This document shows, one piece after another, positions 1-9,486 of a stretch of 64,000 nucleotides of DNA (within the stretch, counting starts at the first letter, position 1; each line of letters starts with the position of its first letter). Position numbers and translations under genes: made by a program. This DNA is from Nodosilinea sp040396995 (lineage in GTDB: Bacteria > Cyanobacteriota > Cyanobacteriia > Phormidesmidales > Phormidesmidaceae). The DNA lies in contig JBBAWV010000005.1 in NCBI GenBank assembly GCA_040396995.1, forward strand, positions 1-64,000, given 5' to 3'. A model generated the notes under the pieces. That model saw only the letters and a program-made list of their open reading frames with translations. It ran no database searches and had not been told where the DNA came from.

Positions 1-33
1 TCTTACCCTCCCTACTCGTCATCATTTTATTGA

Positions 34-1392
34 CTAAGCACTAGAAGGCTGGTGCTGAGCAGCCCAGGTGCCTAGGTCAGCCAACCCCCGATCTCGGTAT
101 TGGCCGTAGCGTTCGCGTTTGTTGCGAATTTTGCTGGGCAGGGCGGGCAAAATGCCAAAGTTGGGCGGCATGGGCTGGAAGTGCTTGGGTTCCGCCGTGC
201 TGATGAAGTCGAACAGTGCGCCCATCATGGTGGTGACGGGCAGTTCCAGAGGTTCTAACCCCAACGCCAGCCGCGCTGCATTGGTACCCGCCAGCCAGCC
301 CCCCGCCGTGGCCGCTGTGTAGCCCTCTGTACCGACGAGTTGCCCCGCCGCCAGCAGGGTGGGCCGAGTTTTGAACTGAAGGGTGCGGTGCAGCAGTTCG
401 GGGGAATTAATAAACGTGTTGCGGTGCATCACGCCCATGCGGACAAATTCAGCGTTTTCCAGGCCCGGAATCAGCCGGAACACTCGCGCCTGTTCGCCCC
501 AGCGCAGATTGGTCTGAAAGCCCACCATGTTCCAAAGCTGGCCCTGGCGATCCTCCTGGCGCAGTTGCACCACGGCGTAGGGCTTTTTCGCCTTGTTGGC
601 AGGATCTTTGAAATCCCCTAGCCGCCCATCAAACAGCCCCACGGGTTTGAGGGGGCCGTAGCGCATGGTGTCTTCCCCTCGGCGGGCCATTTCCTCGATG
701 GGTAGGCAGGCCTCAAAAAACTTGGCGGTTTCCCGCTCAAAGTCCTTCAGTTCCGCCTGTTCCGCCTTGCAGAGTTCCGTCCAAAAGTGAAGGTACTGCT
801 CCCGGTTCATGGGGCAGTTCAGGTAGGCGGCCTCGCCCCGGTCGTAGCGGGAGGCCATGAAAGCCACGTCGCGGTTGATGCTATCGCCCACCACAATGGG
901 GCTGGCGGCATCAAAAAAGCTCATATAATCCTGTCCAGTGAACCGCTGCAAGTCGGTGGCTAGGGATTCCGTGGTCAGGGGGCCAGTGGTCAACACCACA
1001 ATGCCCTCTGGGGGAATTTGGTGGACCTCATCCCGCCGCAGTTCAACCAGGGGATGGCGCTCCAGGGTTTCGGTGAGGTCGTGGCTAAAGCGACCCCGAT
1101 CCACCGCCAAAGCCCCCCCAGCGGGTACCTGATGCTCGTCGGCCTTGGCAATAATCACCGACCCCAGCCGTCGCAGTTCCTCATGGAGCAACCCCGACGC
1201 CCGATCCGTGGCCTGGGCACCAAAGGAATTGCTGCACACCAGTTCCGCGACTTCCTCGCTGTGGTGGGCGGGAGAGGTGCGATGGGGCCGCATTTCATGG
1301 AGCACCACGGGCACCCCCGCCTGGGCAATTTGCCAGGTGGCTTCGGTGCCTGCAAGGCCGCCGCCAATCACATGAATCGGTTGAGTTGCCAT
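34..1392 (-). CDS. trmFO: Methylenetetrahydrofolate--tRNA-(uracil-54-C5)-methyltransferase (TrmFO)
   Basis: Folate- and FAD-dependent enzyme that makes 5-methyluridine at position 54 of the tRNA T-loop, in the cytoplasm. The N-terminus has the dinucleotide-binding motif GGGLAGTEA, followed by the family-typical HEMRP and CSNSFGA segments. The C-terminal part contains GQLVGTEGYTAATAGG, which closes the FAD site. About 452 residues, the usual length for TrmFO. I prefer the ATG at 1392; an in-frame TTG two codons upstream (1398) is possible but unnecessary. It is transcribed leftward, away from the glycan locus, so the roughly 160-bp gap at 1393-1551 holds two divergent promoters. Identification is firm. 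Confidence 0.95.
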   Translation of the reverse strand: MATQPIHVIGGGLAGTEATWQIAQAGVPVVLHEMRPHRTSPAHHSEEVAELVCSNSFGAQATDRASGLLHEELRRLGSVIIAKADEHQVPAGGALAVDRGRFSHDLTETLERHPLVELRRDEVHQIPPEGIVVLTTGPLTTESLATDLQRFTGQDYMSFFDAASPIVVGDSINRDVAFMASRYDRGEAAYLNCPMNREQYLHFWTELCKAEQAELKDFERETAKFFEACLPIEEMARRGEDTMRYGPLKPVGLFDGRLGDFKDPANKAKKPYAVVQLRQEDRQGQLWNMVGFQTNLRWGEQARVFRLIPGLENAEFVRMGVMHRNTFINSPELLHRTLQFKTRPTLLAAGQLVGTEGYTAATAGGWLAGTNAARLALGLEPLELPVTTMMGALFDFISTAEPKHFQPMPPNFGILPALPSKIRNKRERYGQYRDRGLADLGTWAAQHQPSSA

Positions 1393-1551
1393 GGTCAATC
1401 GTTACGGAGATTTAGGGTGAGCGGCTAACGTCTACGGTGAACTTTGGGGTTCAGCTTTCCTAGCATAGCGACTTTCGTTGACCAAGCGTTGCCCTTCAGG
1501 GCAGAATGAGTCTCATCGTAGTGGTCATTCATTCGCTTCTCTGAGTCCCTT

Positions 1552-2844
1552 GTGCCCATGTTGGATACGGTCATCCAGGTTGAACGCCTTAGTAAGAAAT
1601 ACATCCTGGATCACCGGCAGGAGGACAATTCCCGCTACGTAGCATTGCGGGATGTGGTGGTCGATGGAGCCAAGTCTCTGGTGCGGCGATTGCAATATCC
1701 CAGCAAACGTCAGCCGATCTCCCATCGAGAGGAGTTCTGGGCGTTAAAGGACGTTTCCTTTGATGTGCACCAAGGGGAAGTAGTAGGGATTATTGGCCGC
1801 AATGGAGCGGGTAAGTCTACACTGCTAAAGATTCTGAGCCGGATTACAGAACCAACCGCAGGAAGCGTTAAACTGCGTGGACGGGTGGCAAGTTTACTAG
1901 AAGTAGGAACAGGGTTTCACCCAGAGCTCACGGGACGGGAAAATATTTTTTTGAATGGGGCCATCCTGGGGATGAGTCGAGCAGAAATCAATCGTAAATT
2001 TGATGAAATTGTGGCGTTTGCAGAGGTATCTCATTTTTTGGATACTCCGGTAAAGCGGTATTCCAGCGGGATGTATGTGCGCCTAGCCTTTGCGGTAGCA
2101 GCCCACCTAGAACCAGAGATCTTGGTGGTAGATGAAGTCCTGGCAGTAGGAGATGCTGCATTTCAACAGAAGTGTTTAGGAAAGATGAAAGATGTTACTA
2201 AACAGGATGGTAAAACCATCTTATTTGTCAGCCATAATATGGCTGCTATTCGGAGTCTTTGTCATCGGGTTCTTCTTTTAAAAGAAGGCCAGATTTATTC
2301 AGACTCAATAGCAGAAGAAGGAATAGCTAAATATTTATCTGAGGATAGCACTAGCGATGCAATCGTTTGTTTTGAGGGCAAAGGAAGCCATCAATCTAAG
2401 GAACTAACCTTTGAGAAGGCATACATCTTAAACAGTCACGGTGTCATCACATCAACTATTGACTATCGAGAAGGCTTTTCAATTGTCATAGAGTACAAAG
2501 TGATTGAGTCAGTTTGGGGCTTGAGGATAGGTTTTGGACTCCAAAATAATGAAGGACTATTTCTCTGTGGCTCTAACGATCCAGAGGGTTGGAAGCATTA
2601 CACTAGAGAACCAGGAAATTATGTAAGTCGTTGTATTTTTCCAGGATATATCTTAAATAGAGGCATATATATGCTAAATTTTGGCTCAGATAAATATCCC
2701 TACGGAAAAGCATTAGCCTACACACCCTTTTGTCTCAAACTCGTAATTGAGGACACAGAAGGGCATGGTGAAACAAAATCACCTTTACCTGGGATTATTC
2801 GACCAAACCTAGAGTGGTTCGTTAATTCAAAAGAGATAGAATGA
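1552..2844 (+). CDS. ABC transporter ATPase, polysaccharide/O-antigen export type (Wzt-like)
   Basis: ATP-binding subunit expected to energise export of an undecaprenyl-linked or lipid-linked glycan across the inner membrane. Walker A (GRNGAGKST) lies near residues 82-90, the signature YSSGM at about 170-174, and Walker B (LVVDEVLAVGD) at about 191-201. After residue 260 comes an extra domain of about 170 residues resembling the Wzt C-terminal domain, which in O9a-type systems binds the modified glycan terminus. The start is GTG at 1552 or ATG at 1558. It heads an AT-rich run of methyltransferase and glycosyltransferase genes, which fits export of a methyl-capped glycan. The permease gene (Wzm) that should accompany it is not in the window; trmFO lies upstream on the other strand. 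Confidence 0.88.
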   Translation: MPMLDTVIQVERLSKKYILDHRQEDNSRYVALRDVVVDGAKSLVRRLQYPSKRQPISHREEFWALKDVSFDVHQGEVVGIIGRNGAGKSTLLKILSRITEPTAGSVKLRGRVASLLEVGTGFHPELTGRENIFLNGAILGMSRAEINRKFDEIVAFAEVSHFLDTPVKRYSSGMYVRLAFAVAAHLEPEILVVDEVLAVGDAAFQQKCLGKMKDVTKQDGKTILFVSHNMAAIRSLCHRVLLLKEGQIYSDSIAEEGIAKYLSEDSTSDAIVCFEGKGSHQSKELTFEKAYILNSHGVITSTIDYREGFSIVIEYKVIESVWGLRIGFGLQNNEGLFLCGSNDPEGWKHYTREPGNYVSRCIFPGYILNRGIYMLNFGSDKYPYGKALAYTPFCLKLVIEDTEGHGETKSPLPGIIRPNLEWFVNSKEIE

Positions 2845-2904
2845 GTCATCATTTAACGCTGGACTCATATTCAGGATCATACCAATTAACTCATGGAAAA
2901 ATAA

Positions 2905-3870
2905 ATGCCCATCAACATTAAAGATAGAATTCGCAAATATTTCCCTTTTAGAAGAAATTTTTCGGATATTCAAGTCCAGTTATCTCAAATTCTTTGGAAG
3001 ATCGAGAAAATTCAGGAAAGTCTTGGCAGAATTGAGTCGAGGCAAATTTCTGATGTTGACATCCAGGAAGCAAAAGATGCTGAGTTTCAAGTTTACTCTC
3101 AATGGGGCGAAGATGGCATCATTCAATACCTCATCAGAAATATTGCTATAGACCATGAAATCTTCGTTGAAATAGGTGTTGAAGATTACACGGAGTGCAA
3201 TACAAGATTTTTATTGCTCAATAATGCTTGGAGCGGGCTAGCCATAGAGGGTTCCAAACAACACGTCGATAAAATCAGACTGAGCAGAGAATACTGGTTA
3301 TATAACCTTAAGGTAGCCCATGCCTTTGTAACTACGGAAAATATCAATGACCTGCTAGAGGGCAATGGGCTGAAAGGGGAGATCGGACTTCTTTCCATTG
3401 ATATTGATGGCAATGATTACTGGATATGGGAAGCCATAACTATAATTAATCCGGTAATTGTCGTGATTGAATATAATCATCGATTTGGCAAAGAAAAAGC
3501 ATTGACTGTCCCCTACGAAGAGACCTTTGTGCGGGAGCAGAAACATTACTCGACAATCTACTACGGAGCATCGCTGAGTGCTCTGTACTTGCTAGGTCAG
3601 AGGAAAGGGTATGAGCTGGTTGGTTGCTCTTCCAGTGGTGTCAATGCTTTTTTTGTAAGAAAAGATAAGCTACCCAGGCATATCCACTCTTTGACTCCAG
3701 ACCTTGCATATAAGGCAGGTCATTTCTCAGATTACAAAGATGAATTTGGACAGCGAATTAAATCTAATCTTGACGAAGAAGTTGATTTCCTCTGCAATAA
3801 AATTGACATGCCGTTAATAGAGATCGACAAGTCATGTCAATCCAATGCGAATGTGGGCAGCGATGTTTAG
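2905..3870 (+). CDS. SAM-dependent methyltransferase-like protein of glycan loci (FkbM-like)
   Basis: Protein of 321 residues. The N-terminal 60 residues look helical or coiled-coil. The core has a motif-I-like segment FVEIGVEDYTECNT and a later LLSIDIDGNDYWIWEAI stretch. This arrangement recurs in FkbM-like and related proteins encoded in O-antigen and capsule clusters. It starts at ATG 2905, 60 bp after the ABC ATPase and on the same strand, so the two are probably co-transcribed. By family it may methylate a sugar hydroxyl, but the substrate is unknown, and the classical GxGxG of SAM enzymes is weak here. A binding-only role cannot be excluded. The base composition is AT-rich, as in its neighbours. 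Confidence 0.6.
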   Translation: MPINIKDRIRKYFPFRRNFSDIQVQLSQILWKIEKIQESLGRIESRQISDVDIQEAKDAEFQVYSQWGEDGIIQYLIRNIAIDHEIFVEIGVEDYTECNTRFLLLNNAWSGLAIEGSKQHVDKIRLSREYWLYNLKVAHAFVTTENINDLLEGNGLKGEIGLLSIDIDGNDYWIWEAITIINPVIVVIEYNHRFGKEKALTVPYEETFVREQKHYSTIYYGASLSALYLLGQRKGYELVGCSSSGVNAFFVRKDKLPRHIHSLTPDLAYKAGHFSDYKDEFGQRIKSNLDEEVDFLCNKIDMPLIEIDKSCQSNANVGSDV

Positions 3871-4019
3871 GAGTCTCTCCTTTAACTTCCAGAAATTTAT
3901 GCAGCAGAGCAGGCCCATCCTCATAGTGTACTAGCATCACTCTTTTAAGAATTTCCTAGGAGTTCACCATAGAATTTGACTGTACAATCATCTTTTCATG
4001 CATCAAGCAGGAATGTTAC

Positions 4020-4718
4020 ATGACTTACTCAATAGAAAATGCGGAACGATTTCGATGGTCATCAGTCAGTGGTGATTTGTTGGCTGATAGAGTCATGTAT
4101 CTCGAAAAGTTTGTAATAGGATCAAAAATACTTGAAGCTGGCTGTGGTGGTGGTGCTTACACAAACTTTCTATCAGAAAAGGGGTTTGAGGTTACAGGAG
4201 TAGATCTTTATCCAGATTTCATTGAAATCGCCAGACAAAAAAGTCTAAAGGGAAATTTCATTCAAGCCGACATTCTAAGTCTTCCATTTGGCGATAAGCA
4301 GTTTGAGACTAGTTTTTCCTTTGATGTGTTAGAGCATGTCGATGATGTTGCAGCACTTCAGGAGTTAGCCCGAGTAACGTCAAAAAGAATAATTCTTACT
4401 CTTCCTCAACGAGATGATTATATAAAGGACTTTGGCTTGACATTCATCACTTACCAAGACCCGACACACTTACGGTATTATGACGAAGATTCTTTACTAA
4501 GATTATGCAACATTGTTCGACCTAAAGATGTTGAGATTATTAAGGAAGGCTTTATTGCGGCTCAGGCTTTAGCGGAGCATCTACTAGAACCGCTACCACG
4601 CATCACCCTAAGAAGATTCCGACCTAGTCTCTTCTATCCTTACTTGGCCAAAAAATTTCTTGGAAAATCTCCCTTTAAAAGAATTAATTTAGGACTTGCA
4701 GCTATCATTGACCTATGA
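4020..4718 (+). CDS. Class I SAM-dependent methyltransferase
   Basis: A 232-residue protein with a standard class I methyltransferase fold. Motif I is ILEAGCGGGAYTNFL near residues 38-52, the acidic ribose-binding residue follows in VTGVDLYPDF, and SFDVLEHVDD near residue 102 is the Methyltransf_11 post-motif. Substrate unknown. Its place among ABC ATPase and glycosyltransferase genes suggests sugar or lipid-carrier methylation. The start is ATG 4020 with CAGGAA upstream. A gap of about 150 bp separates it from the previous gene, so a separate promoter is possible. Confidence 0.8.
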   Translation: MTYSIENAERFRWSSVSGDLLADRVMYLEKFVIGSKILEAGCGGGAYTNFLSEKGFEVTGVDLYPDFIEIARQKSLKGNFIQADILSLPFGDKQFETSFSFDVLEHVDDVAALQELARVTSKRIILTLPQRDDYIKDFGLTFITYQDPTHLRYYDEDSLLRLCNIVRPKDVEIIKEGFIAAQALAEHLLEPLPRITLRRFRPSLFYPYLAKKFLGKSPFKRINLGLAAIIDL

Positions 4719-4797
4719 CTGCATCCTCTCATATGTTAGGTTATGGGAAAAAGATGGTTCTTAGATCTCACTACGACTAATTGCACTATGATAATAT

Positions 4798-5604
4798 TTG
4801 AATACGTACCATGATGCCGCTAAAAACATCAAGACGGTAGAGTTGCGAGAGGGTGAGAAAGTGGGATTCGGAATCAAGACAAAAGTAGTGTCATTCATTG
4901 TTGACAAGAAACGTTCCTTTGATGTTACCTCTAGACATTTAAGTCAGCTTTACTCACCGAACAAAGGAAAGAAAGATTGCTACAGGAAAATCCTGGAAAG
5001 CTATGAAAGCTGTGATTGGAGTCCTCATCCACAGTATAGTGTTTTTACTCAGCATGACAAAGAGTTTTATCTTGATAGGGAACAAAGCTTTCGCCAGAAA
5101 TACAGATACTTTTATGCGGTCTCCAAAGCAATCAGCCCAACTAAGATGATTGAGATTGGAGCTTTTGCAGGTTCTAGTGCCGACGCTTATATTAGCGCTA
5201 CACCAACAGTTGAATATACTGGGATTGATTTATTCGGCCTATTCTATTGCCAAGAATCAGGCAAGGAGTTTGATCCCTATGAAACAGCCAAAGTGTTATT
5301 TACAGAGCGGGGATTTTCTAAGGTCACGTTGCTCAAGCAAGATTTGAGAAGGTTAGACCGATTGCCCCATGAAGCAGATTTTGTGGTCGTTGATGCTGCC
5401 CATGATTTCGAGAATGAATATGCTGATTTGAAACTGGCCTTAACCGCTAATCCAAAATTTATCTTCGTTGATGACGCCGATGATCCGACCCAGGCTCTTC
5501 CAGCTATCGAGAAATTTCTGGTTGAGGATTTGGCTGGAAAAGTTGCCTATACCGTTAGTCTTGACTATATTGGAGGTGGACTAGTTATAAAGCTAAAAGA
5601 CTGA
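4798..5604 (+). CDS. Class I SAM-dependent methyltransferase (Methyltransf_24-like)
   Basis: Protein of up to 268 residues. The SAM-binding motif MIEIGAFAGSSADAY lies near residues 117-131. It is followed by YTGIDLFG and ADFVVVDAAHDFENEYADL, which is the usual DGxHxY-like region of the Methyltransf_24 group. These proteins occur in glycan and secondary-metabolite loci. The longest frame opens with TTG at 4798. A GTG at 4861, preceded by a purine-rich GCGAGAGGG, is an equally plausible start and would give 247 residues. The region before the SAM domain is lysine-rich with no recognised domain. Function within the glycan locus is inferred from context. Confidence 0.7.
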   Translation: MNTYHDAAKNIKTVELREGEKVGFGIKTKVVSFIVDKKRSFDVTSRHLSQLYSPNKGKKDCYRKILESYESCDWSPHPQYSVFTQHDKEFYLDREQSFRQKYRYFYAVSKAISPTKMIEIGAFAGSSADAYISATPTVEYTGIDLFGLFYCQESGKEFDPYETAKVLFTERGFSKVTLLKQDLRRLDRLPHEADFVVVDAAHDFENEYADLKLALTANPKFIFVDDADDPTQALPAIEKFLVEDLAGKVAYTVSLDYIGGGLVIKLKD

Positions 5605-5657
5605 ATTCTGAAAAACAGTTTGCAATTTTTGAACGGGCTCTTTGATGTGGATGGCAT

Positions 5658-6998
5658 ATGACTGACATTAGGTTAGCCTATGATATTACTGTGCTAGGAA
5701 CCTATTTTAGCTGGCCAGATTCTAAGACAGGTATTTTTAGAGTCACCGAGGAGATTCTGAACAATCTAGTACAGATGCCGAGTATTAAGACGGATCTCAT
5801 TAGTCTATGCGGAGAGGAGATTGTTTTTACTTCCGTTGGTTGTGAAGAATATTTAAAGTCTCGACAATCTCAGGAAAGACCCTGTTTTTCTCACTTCCAG
5901 AATGTCCACTTTCAAGCTACCTATCAAAGTCGGTTATCTCTTGAATGGCTTTACTCAATATTCTTCCGACAATACTTTTCTGAAAATTTCCATCAAAGAT
6001 CAAAGTTTTCTTTAGAAGCACTATTGGTTCGAGGATCTTCAAAAATTCTTGATAAGAGCAAATTCTTTAAATTTGATATATATAGGCATTTTAATCCAAA
6101 AAGTTTTGATGTCTTCCATTCACCCTATTACAAGTTGCCTTCTAGAGAGGTGACCAAAGATCTTCCCAGACTTATCACCATCTACGACTTAATCCCCATT
6201 ACAGCCAAGCAATTTGTAAATGCAAGCTTGAATTCCTATTTTTTCCGTCTTTTAAACAGTATTGACTGCGAACATGATTGGGTTGCCTGCATTTCTGAAC
6301 ATACCAAGCAAGAATTTTGTAGCTATACCGGCTTCCCCGAAGAGCGTGCCTTTGTGACTTATCTGGCTGCTGATTCACTGTTCAGTCCTTTAGAAGATAA
6401 AAGTAAAATAAATCAGGTAAGAGCAAGATATGGCATTCCTGACAGCGAATATTTTCTGTGCTTAGCCAGTCATCTAGATCCAAGAAAAAATATCTTTCAT
6501 CTGATTAAGTCTTTTGTCAGGCTGATTTCAGAAAATCCTCATATGGATGTCAATCTGGTTTTAATTGGAACTCTGAGATTTGAGCGAGAAGATGTTGCTA
6601 AGGCGTTAAGCGAGTTTTCTAATTATCGTGATCGGATTATCTTTACAGGCTATGTTCCTGATGAAGATCTAACACCGATTTATAATGGTTCTGTGGCGTT
6701 TGTTTTTCCTTCACTTTATGAAGGTTTTGGTTTGCCTATCCTTGAGGCAATGCAGTCTGGGACTCCAGTGATTTCCTCGAATTCCACCTCAATGCCTGAA
6801 GTTGCAGGTGATGCAGCAATATTAGTTGATCCCACCAGTGAAGACCAGCTCTGTGCAGCTATGCTAGACATTCTTCAGGATCAAACGCTGCGCTCTGATC
6901 TGATAGCGAGAGGATTGAAACAAGCTAGGGCATTTAGCTGGGAAAGGTGTACTCAGGAGACCGTAGAAATTTACAAGAAAATGATGTCCAGTGTCTAA
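5658..6998 (+). CDS. Glycosyltransferase family 4 protein
   Basis: A GT-B fold glycosyltransferase of 446 residues, predicted to transfer a nucleotide-activated hexose to a growing glycan at the cytoplasmic face of the membrane. The acceptor half contains LITIYDLIPITAKQF, common in mannosyltransferase-like GT4 proteins. The donor half has the E-x7-E motif in EGFGLPILEAMQSGTP (about residues 354-369), followed by SSNSTSMPEVAGDAA. The insert before the first motif is longer than in the neighbouring GT4 (8116-9192). The stop codon is followed at once by a strong hairpin (6999-7030), which suggests that the AT-rich transcription unit ends here. Confidence 0.88.
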   Translation: MTDIRLAYDITVLGTYFSWPDSKTGIFRVTEEILNNLVQMPSIKTDLISLCGEEIVFTSVGCEEYLKSRQSQERPCFSHFQNVHFQATYQSRLSLEWLYSIFFRQYFSENFHQRSKFSLEALLVRGSSKILDKSKFFKFDIYRHFNPKSFDVFHSPYYKLPSREVTKDLPRLITIYDLIPITAKQFVNASLNSYFFRLLNSIDCEHDWVACISEHTKQEFCSYTGFPEERAFVTYLAADSLFSPLEDKSKINQVRARYGIPDSEYFLCLASHLDPRKNIFHLIKSFVRLISENPHMDVNLVLIGTLRFEREDVAKALSEFSNYRDRIIFTGYVPDEDLTPIYNGSVAFVFPSLYEGFGLPILEAMQSGTPVISSNSTSMPEVAGDAAILVDPTSEDQLCAAMLDILQDQTLRSDLIARGLKQARAFSWERCTQETVEIYKKMMSSV

Positions 6999-7042
6999 TG
7001 CTTGTCTTCAAACCGTTTAAAAGACAAGCATGAGTCAGTTTT
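6999..7042 (+). terminator. Rho-independent-type terminator after the GT4 gene
   Basis: Perfect 10-bp inverted repeat, TGCTTGTCTT at 6999-7008 and AAGACAAGCA at 7021-7030, beginning on the base after the GT4 stop codon. A run of six T residues follows at 7037-7042. The T-run is offset 6 nt from the stem, so the fit is good but not ideal. It separates the AT-rich glycan genes from gmd. Confidence 0.7.
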
Positions 7043-7135
7043 TTGATGCTTCTTCATCGTAAACTTTAATGTCCTCTTGGGCTAACTAGGCTAAGGATCA
7101 ACAATTGTGTCGACGGATCGTTTTCCCTGGAGATA

Positions 7136-8101
7136 ATGATGAAGAAGAAAGCGCTCATTACAGGATTAACAGGGCAGGACGGTTCTTACCTGGCAGAACT
7201 TTTGTTGGCCCAAGGCTACCAGGTCTATGGCATGGTACGACGATCGAGTTCCAGCAGTTTTGAACGCATTAGCCATTTCTCGAACCAAATTGAGGTTGTT
7301 TCTGGTGACCTACTGGATCAGTTTTCTTTAATTGATGCCATCGATCAGACACAGCCTGACGAGATTTATAACCTCGCGTCCCAAAGCTATGTACCCTTGT
7401 CTTGGACTCAGCCATCTCTAACCGCTGAATATACGGCCCTAGGGGTGTCTCGCCTTCTGGAGGCGATTCGTCGATGTAAGCCCGACACACGTTTTTATCA
7501 AGCTTCCAGTAGTGAGGTCTTTGGCCAGCCGGATGAGTCGCCCCAAACGGAGAAAACGGCCTTTCGCCCTCGTAATCCCTATGGTGTCGCCAAGGCCTAT
7601 GCCCACTGGATGACCGTTAACTATCGGGAAAAGTACGATTTGTATGCCTGCTGCGGCATTACCTACACCCACGAGTCACCTCGACGAGGGGCAGAGTTTG
7701 TATTTCGTAAAATTACCCGTGGAGCAGTGCAAATTAAACTAGGGCGAGCCGACGAATTGCGCCTAGGTAACCTTGATGCTTGTCGGGATTGGTGCCATGC
7801 GCAGGATGTGGTGAAAGCAATGTGGCTGATGCTCCAGCAAGAGCAGCCCGATGACTATATTATTGCCAGTGGAGAAACCCATTCGGTGCGCGAATTGGTG
7901 GACTGCGCCTTTAGCTATCTTGGCCTAGATTACCAACGCTATGTCACGGTAGATCCCGCCTTCTATCGACCGGATGAACCTGTTCAACTGGTGGGTGCTA
8001 TCGATAAAATCCAGACTGCCTTACAGTGGAAACCTGAATATTCCTTTCAGCGGCTTGTCGAGTCTATGGTGGATCATGACCTCAAGTCATTAAAACAATA
8101 G
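7136..8101 (+). CDS. gmd: GDP-mannose 4,6-dehydratase
   Basis: Extended short-chain dehydrogenase that converts GDP-mannose to GDP-4-dehydro-6-deoxymannose, the precursor of GDP-fucose, GDP-rhamnose and related donors. The NADP-binding GLTGQDG is at residues 10-16, SSSEVFG at 124-130, the catalytic Tyr149 and Lys153 lie in NPYGVAKAY, and the GMD hallmark HESPRRG is at 179-185. At 321 residues it is at the short end of the family. The starts are consecutive ATGs at 7136 and 7139. The next gene begins 14 bp after the stop, so gmd and the second GT4 form an operon. No GDP-fucose synthase or rhamnose reductase is in the window, so the final sugar is unknown. Confidence 0.9.
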   Translation: MMKKKALITGLTGQDGSYLAELLLAQGYQVYGMVRRSSSSSFERISHFSNQIEVVSGDLLDQFSLIDAIDQTQPDEIYNLASQSYVPLSWTQPSLTAEYTALGVSRLLEAIRRCKPDTRFYQASSSEVFGQPDESPQTEKTAFRPRNPYGVAKAYAHWMTVNYREKYDLYACCGITYTHESPRRGAEFVFRKITRGAVQIKLGRADELRLGNLDACRDWCHAQDVVKAMWLMLQQEQPDDYIIASGETHSVRELVDCAFSYLGLDYQRYVTVDPAFYRPDEPVQLVGAIDKIQTALQWKPEYSFQRLVESMVDHDLKSLKQ

Positions 8102-8115
8102 AGGTTCTTGCTCAG

Positions 8116-9192
8116 ATGTCCCAGGCTCCACTGCTCGTCAATTTAGCCTTTGTCCCTGGGCGACCAACAGGATTAGCGATCTATGCCATGAATGTGGTGA
8201 ACCACCTCAAGGGGCTGAACTATCGCCTTTTGACTTCCCACTCCCAGCAAGATCACCCCTGGTTGATGTCTCCCGATAACATCACCAGCGCTTTTGGCAA
8301 AATGGGCCATGCTCGCCGACTGGCGTGGACTCAGTTTAGGCTACCCAGTATTTATAAACAGCAAGGGGCCAGCCTCTTATTTTCGCCTATTCCCGAAGCC
8401 CCCCTGTGGGCTCACTGCCAAACCGTCGTAACCGTCCACGATCTCATTCCACTCCGCTTTCCCAATTGGCGATCCCCGTTAACCTTCTACAGTCGCTATT
8501 ACCTACCTCAGGTGATCAGTCAGGCCCAACACCTGATCTTTAATTCAGAATCCACATTACGAGATGTCTATCACTTTTTGGGTAAGCCTGTCTGCCCAGG
8601 CTCGGTAATTCCCTTAGCCTACGATGCCAGTCATTACAAGCCGCTAGACTTGCCCCGACAGCGCTATTTTCTCTACGTGGGTCGCCATGATCCCTACAAA
8701 AACCTGGGGCGGTTGTTGACGGCCTTTAGCCAAATCCCCACCGCTGATACCCAGCTTTGGATTGCTGGATCCTTAGATTCGAGGTTTACACCCGCATTGC
8801 AAGCCCAGGCCCAAGCCCTAGGTATCGAAACTCGAGTGCGTTTTTTATCCTATGTGTCCTACGACGATTTACCCCGGTTGATCAATCAAGCTGTGGCCCT
8901 CGTGTTTCCCAGTCTATGGGAAGGCTTTGGCCTCCCCGTGCTGGAGGCGATGGCCTGTGGGACACCCGTGATTACCTCGAATCTGGCTTCCCTACCAGAG
9001 GTGGCTGGCGATGCAGCCCTACTCATTGACCCCTACAACATTGGTGAATTAGCTGAGGCGATGGAGGCGGTGGTTAGCCGCCACGATCTCTGGCTAACGT
9101 TGCAGCAAGCGGGCCTCAAGCGGGCTAAAGCGTTTAGTTGGGAAACAACTGGACGCTTAACTAGTGACATCCTCCAGCAGTATGTATCGTGA
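8116..9192 (+). CDS. Glycosyltransferase family 4 protein
   Basis: GT-B glycosyltransferase of 358 residues with VVTVHDLIPLRFP in the N-terminal half and the donor-site motif EGFGLPVLEAMACGTPV at about residues 269-285, then SNLASLPEVAGDAA. It resembles the GT4 protein at 5658-6998 in these blocks and probably uses a related GDP-sugar donor. It starts 14 bp downstream of gmd, consistent with use of the GMD-derived sugar. Codon use is less AT-rich than in the 1.5-7 kb genes. Confidence 0.88.
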   Translation: MSQAPLLVNLAFVPGRPTGLAIYAMNVVNHLKGLNYRLLTSHSQQDHPWLMSPDNITSAFGKMGHARRLAWTQFRLPSIYKQQGASLLFSPIPEAPLWAHCQTVVTVHDLIPLRFPNWRSPLTFYSRYYLPQVISQAQHLIFNSESTLRDVYHFLGKPVCPGSVIPLAYDASHYKPLDLPRQRYFLYVGRHDPYKNLGRLLTAFSQIPTADTQLWIAGSLDSRFTPALQAQAQALGIETRVRFLSYVSYDDLPRLINQAVALVFPSLWEGFGLPVLEAMACGTPVITSNLASLPEVAGDAALLIDPYNIGELAEAMEAVVSRHDLWLTLQQAGLKRAKAFSWETTGRLTSDILQQYVS

Positions 9193-9486
9193 TGCCCCAT
9201 TAGAGATTCCCAATACAAAAACCTTATGAGAGTAAGCATAATCCATTACCTGAAAGCATTGCCATTAATAGTCTCTAGCCCTCTCTGGTGGCTATCTTTA
9301 TGGTAGATTAGTATAATCTATCGGATAATATTGAAACTCTCTTTATCTGGGGATCTAGTAACAATGAAGTGCCAATTTGTGCAAGTTCGCATCACTGAAG
9401 TTCCCCCTTCAGTTTCACGGAATAAGTGCTGAAGGCATCCCCCTTAATTGGGCTGTTGTTACTGCTTAGGAACGAAAGGTTAGAGG

